A stretch of 64,000 nucleotides of DNA from Bacillota bacterium (GTDB taxonomy: Bacteria > Bacillota > Clostridia > Acetivibrionales > JAEXSP01), in contig JAEXSP010000015.1 in NCBI GenBank assembly GCA_023453795.1, forward strand, positions 1 to 64,000, given 5' to 3'. Shown piece after piece: positions 60,906-64,000 of this stretch. The notes beneath the pieces were generated by a model. It did not search any database. It had not been told where the DNA came from and saw only the letters and a program-made list of their open reading frames with translations. Both the position numbers and the translations under genes were made by a program. Numbering within the stretch: the first letter of the stretch is position 1; each line of letters opens with the position of its first letter.

Positions 60906-61973
60906 ATGACAAGAATGATGAGGGCTCAGGTTATAGAAGAACCCGGCAAAATGACATTCAAACAGGTTCCTGTACCTGAAATCAACGATAACGAAGTATT
61001 GATCAAAGTTAAGATGTGCGGTATCTGCGGAACTGACGGAAAAATATACCGTGGTCATTATGCAAAAGAACACCTTCCTATGATCTCCGGCCATGAATTC
61101 TGGGGTGAGGTTGCTGAATTAGGAAAAAATGCAAAGGGCTTAAAGATTGGAGACAGAGTATCCGTTGATATTTGTCTGCCCTGCGGATCCTGTTACTTCT
61201 GCCGCAGAGGCGAAGGTTTGCTCTGTCAGACCTTCACACAGTTAGGCATTCACACAGACGGTGCATTTGCCGAGTATGTAAAAGCTCCATGGCAGAACTG
61301 CTATCAAATACCTGATGAAGTAGATGAATACTCAGCTGCATTTATAGAACCTATGACTGCTGTTTTGCAAGCATCAAAGAGAATGGACCTTAAAATAGCA
61401 TCAAGCTTCGTTGTAATAGGCTGCGGACTCGGTATTCTTCACGCTGTAGCAGCAAAATTACGCGGTGCTGCTCCAGTCATTGTAATAGGCGACAGCCCTG
61501 CAAGACTCAAAATGGCTAAAGAAATGGGTGCAGACATAACAATAGATATAAACGAGATTAAGGATCCTGTAGCTGAAGTAAAGAGATTGACTAATGGAGT
61601 AGGTGCCGATTATGTTCTTGAAGCAGTAGGCCATCCGAAGACTTATGAACAGGCCTTCGAAATGGTACGCAGAGGCGGTACGGTAGAAGCCTTTGGAATT
61701 TGCCCTCCTGATGCAAAAGTTTCTCTTGCTCCACTCGAGTTCGTTCTCGGAGAAAAGAAGGTAAGCGGATCATGTGCCGGAATCGGAAACGACTGGGGCG
61801 ATGTTCTCAACCTTCTAAAGTACAAGAGGATTGATCCCAAGGCTATGTTCTCAATGGTTATTCCGTTGGAAGAGCTTGAACAGGGAATCAAGGAACTCGA
61901 ACAGAACAAGGATCTCATAAAGGTGTTTGTATCACCTGAAATCAAGGAAAGAATTATATTCGAAAACAAATAA
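60906..61973 (+). CDS. Zinc-dependent alcohol dehydrogenase (MDR family)
   Basis: 355 aa. Catalytic zinc CGICGTDG and GHEFWGEVAELG; structural zinc CGSCYFCRRGEGLLC; nucleotide loop VIGCGLGILHAVAAKL. ATG at 60906 fits AAGGGGG; an in-frame earlier start overlaps the previous gene and is rejected. Oxidises a sugar or polyol, presumably the substrate or product of the neighbouring isomerase. About 30% similar by eye to the dehydrogenase at 44253. Confidence 0.9.
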   Translation: MTRMMRAQVIEEPGKMTFKQVPVPEINDNEVLIKVKMCGICGTDGKIYRGHYAKEHLPMISGHEFWGEVAELGKNAKGLKIGDRVSVDICLPCGSCYFCRRGEGLLCQTFTQLGIHTDGAFAEYVKAPWQNCYQIPDEVDEYSAAFIEPMTAVLQASKRMDLKIASSFVVIGCGLGILHAVAAKLRGAAPVIVIGDSPARLKMAKEMGADITIDINEIKDPVAEVKRLTNGVGADYVLEAVGHPKTYEQAFEMVRRGGTVEAFGICPPDAKVSLAPLEFVLGEKKVSGSCAGIGNDWGDVLNLLKYKRIDPKAMFSMVIPLEELEQGIKELEQNKDLIKVFVSPEIKERIIFENK

Positions 61974-61985
61974 TAGAAAACAAAT

Positions 61986-62014
61986 AAAAAGCCAACTTCG
62001 GTTGGCTTTTTATT
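61986..62014. terminator. Bidirectional terminator with UUCG tetraloop
   Basis: 11-bp stem (AAAAGCCAAC with GTTGGCTTTT) around TTCG, T-runs on both strands. Serves the dehydrogenase and the converging chemoreceptor gene. Confidence 0.92.
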
Positions 62015-62032
62015 TGTTTTAAAATATATGCC

Positions 62033-64000
62033 TTATATATTAAATTTTTTCAAAACCGTAACAAGATTTTCTACCAGTTCACTCACCTGTTTAACCATTC
62101 CATCAAGTTCTTCAAATGATGCAAGCTGTTCCTCGGTCATTGAAGCCACCTCCTCGGAAGATGCCGCTGATTCCTCCGACACTGCTGAAATGTTTTCCAT
62201 ACTGGCCATAACCTGTTTTTTGTTACTATCCATATCTGTCATTATTGTCGCTATGCTGTCTATTCTTTCAGAAATTACCGCTGTAGAGGAGTTAATTTTT
62301 GCGAAGGCTTCCGCCGTCTGACTTACCATTCCGCTCTGTTCTTTTATACTTGCCTCAGTCTTGAGTATAAGCTCCGTCGACTTCTGGGTCTTTATAAGTA
62401 TCAGTCCAATTAGTGATTGAATCTCTTTTGTAAAACCGTTTGACTGCTCTGCAAGCTTTCTGATTTCATCGGCAACCACCGAAAAGCCCTTGCCCGCCTC
62501 TCCGGCCCTGGAAGCCTCAATTGCAGCATTTAAAGCCAAAAGATTTGTCTGGTCGGCAACCCCTTTAAGTATATTTGTTATTTTATTGATATTCTTAATA
62601 TTTTCATTAAACTCCCTGATTTCCGATACGACTCCTTCAGCCAGTTCATTTGTTTCAGCAGTACGTTTATTTAAAACATCAATGGTTTTTATACTATTTA
62701 AGGTAAGTACCTTCATATCCTTCGATTCAGCATTCACTATTACGGTATGCTCAACTGCCGAATTAATCCTTTCTGCCAGTTGTGAAACATTTTTAAAGCC
62801 GCTTTCAATCTCCTGTGCCGTGCTGGAAGCCCCTGAAGCCACCTCTGTAATCGAGCGCGATATTTCAACCGTGCCTAGTGAAGATTTTTCTGAAATGGAT
62901 TTCATTACAACGGCAGATTGCTCCACGCTCAAGGCTACTTCCCTGCACTTTTCAATCAGTTCCCTTATTCTGACTACCATTGAATTAAAGCTTGCCGCCA
63001 GCCTTCCTATTTCATCCTTGCGATGCATACTCAACGAAACGGTCAGATCGCCGTTTTCAGCCCTGGACATACCTCTTGATACTGTTTTAATAGCTTCAGA
63101 CATTTTTACGGAAAATGCGAACCCTATTATTATTGCAATAATTGCAAAGACAACTCCCATTACGGATACTTTGTTTCTCAGGTCTACGGAAGGGGATATA
63201 ATAACCTCTTTAGGAATTATGGTAATAGCCGTCCAATTGTATTTCGGTGATTTGTGATAGGATACAAGGTAGTCCGTACCACCCTCATTTGTATAGAAAT
63301 AGCCCTTATTTCCGGCTTTGATACTCTCCTTGACCTTCCTGATGAAAAGCATTTGTCCGATTCCGGCATCTTCTTTGTTTCCCTTGGCTGACAGCACCAT
63401 GCCCCCATCGGTCAAAAGATAGCTTTTGTCTTTCTTTCCAAGGTTAATATTTGATAGTGTATTAACGAACTCATCATATTTAATATTTACCATCAGCGTA
63501 CCAATATGTTCATTGGTAACTCCAGAACGAAAACTTCTGATCATTGAAACCGCATAGCTTTCATTACCCTCAATTGCAATTTCCCTGTTTATATCAGCCC
63601 AAACGGTGTTTAAACTGCTTTCACTTGCTTTTTTATACCACGCTGCATTTTTGACCTTATCCATATTCAATTCTGAAGTAATGCTGCCAAGAGCCTCCCC
63701 ATTGTCAAACACTATCGCAGCATTCATATTCGGGGATGTAGAATTGGTAGCATTAATAAAATTTATCGCATTTTGCTTATCCATTGTGCTGGTTCTTTGG
63801 TCGGTTTCGTGCATTTGGTCCTGTCCATATTTCTGTACTGCTTCATTAGTAAGAACCTGCATGGATATGCTCCCAACTTTCTCAAGAACCAGATCAAAAT
63901 ATTGGGAAGTCTGCATTGTAGAGGACATTACCCCATCCTCTGTAGTATTTCTTAGTGCATCTGAAGCCGTTGTTGTAGATATGTAGCCATTTACTACCGC
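62033..64000 (-). CDS. Methyl-accepting chemotaxis protein, 5' end beyond window
   Basis: The reading frame stays open from an internal Met (63928) to the window edge, with VNGYISTTTASDAL and similar sensor residues, so the true start lies outside. Extracellular dCache-like sensor (AVSMIRSFRSG, DGGMVLSAKGN, WTAITIIPKEV), one transmembrane helix (~residue 250 from the internal Met), HAMP domain (VSRGMSRAENGDLTV), and the signalling tip LLALNAAIEASRAGEAGKGF. It is the only chemotaxis receptor in the window. Ligand unknown. Confidence 0.95.
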   Translation of the reverse strand, partial: AVVNGYISTTTASDALRNTTEDGVMSSTMQTSQYFDLVLEKVGSISMQVLTNEAVQKYGQDQMHETDQRTSTMDKQNAINFINATNSTSPNMNAAIVFDNGEALGSITSELNMDKVKNAAWYKKASESSLNTVWADINREIAIEGNESYAVSMIRSFRSGVTNEHIGTLMVNIKYDEFVNTLSNINLGKKDKSYLLTDGGMVLSAKGNKEDAGIGQMLFIRKVKESIKAGNKGYFYTNEGGTDYLVSYHKSPKYNWTAITIIPKEVIISPSVDLRNKVSVMGVVFAIIAIIIGFAFSVKMSEAIKTVSRGMSRAENGDLTVSLSMHRKDEIGRLAASFNSMVVRIRELIEKCREVALSVEQSAVVMKSISEKSSLGTVEISRSITEVASGASSTAQEIESGFKNVSQLAERINSAVEHTVIVNAESKDMKVLTLNSIKTIDVLNKRTAETNELAEGVVSEIREFNENIKNINKITNILKGVADQTNLLALNAAIEASRAGEAGKGFSVVADEIRKLAEQSNGFTKEIQSLIGLILIKTQKSTELILKTEASIKEQSGMVSQTAEAFAKINSSTAVISERIDSIATIMTDMDSNKKQVMASMENISAVSEESAASSEEVASMTEEQLASFEELDGMVKQVSELVENLVTVLKKFNI

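Noticed and set aside
62490..63257. 255-codon plus-strand reading frame with Ser/Ile-rich sequence
   Set aside because: Shadow of the chemoreceptor coding strand; the composition is typical of antisense frames.

Overview
The window comes from a motile, low-GC, Gram-positive anaerobe of the class Clostridia. The flagellar operon has the same gene order as Bacillus (flgM-flgN-flgK-flgL-yviE-fliW-csrA-flagellin). A SAM-I riboswitch precedes metK, and strong AGGAGG ribosome-binding sites and GdpP/FtsH/TilS housekeeping blocks are present. A family-level placement among cellulolytic, plant-sugar-using Clostridia is only an impression.

Layout. (1) 1-10.7 kb, minus strand: a late flagellar operon from flgM to csrA. 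It has two flgK paralogs, one carrying an inserted von Willebrand A (vWA)-like domain, followed by three tandem flagellin genes. Sigma-D-type promoters precede flgM and the flagellins. Each flagellin leader has a GGA-loop hairpin plus a GGA Shine-Dalgarno, the architecture expected for CsrA control, and csrA-fliW lie directly upstream. yvyF-comFC follow. (2) 10.8-34.7 kb: mostly housekeeping genes: recD2, metK with its riboswitch, ftsH, hpt, tilS, dnaB, rplI, gdpP, pheA, the rpsF-ssb-rpsR operon and glgB. Two c-di-GMP genes (HD-GYP and GGDEF) and several small unknown genes lie among them. (3) 34.85-42.07 kb: a genomic island of about 7.1 kb inserted in tRNA-Ser(GGA). Its borders are the intact tRNA and a roughly 60-bp decayed copy of the tRNA 3' half. 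It carries a frameshifted tyrosine integrase, an unknown polytopic membrane protein, a four-gene nucleotide-signalling defence operon, a REP-associated (Y1) transposase and an MNT-HEPN pair. (4) 42.2-62.0 kb: a sugar and sugar-acid catabolism region of 18 genes in four transcription units. It contains kinases, isomerases, dehydrogenases, lactonase-like and aldolase genes and one GntR/UTRA regulator, and no transporter. (5) 62.0-64.0 kb: a methyl-accepting chemotaxis protein cut by the window end.

The most interesting locus is the operon at 37165-39735. It encodes a CD-NTase, a two-TM/beta-barrel effector of the Cap15/2TM-beta type, a second 2TM-beta protein, and a 122-aa minimal CRISPR-polymerase-like (mCpol) protein. 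It reads as CBASS (CD-NTase plus Cap15) joined on one transcript to a Panoptes-like pair (2TM-beta plus mCpol). The second pair would be a guard that fires when a phage sequesters the cyclic nucleotides CBASS relies on. A well-formed sigma-A promoter lies 68 bases upstream. The family assignments rest on motifs and architecture read by eye, without any database search.
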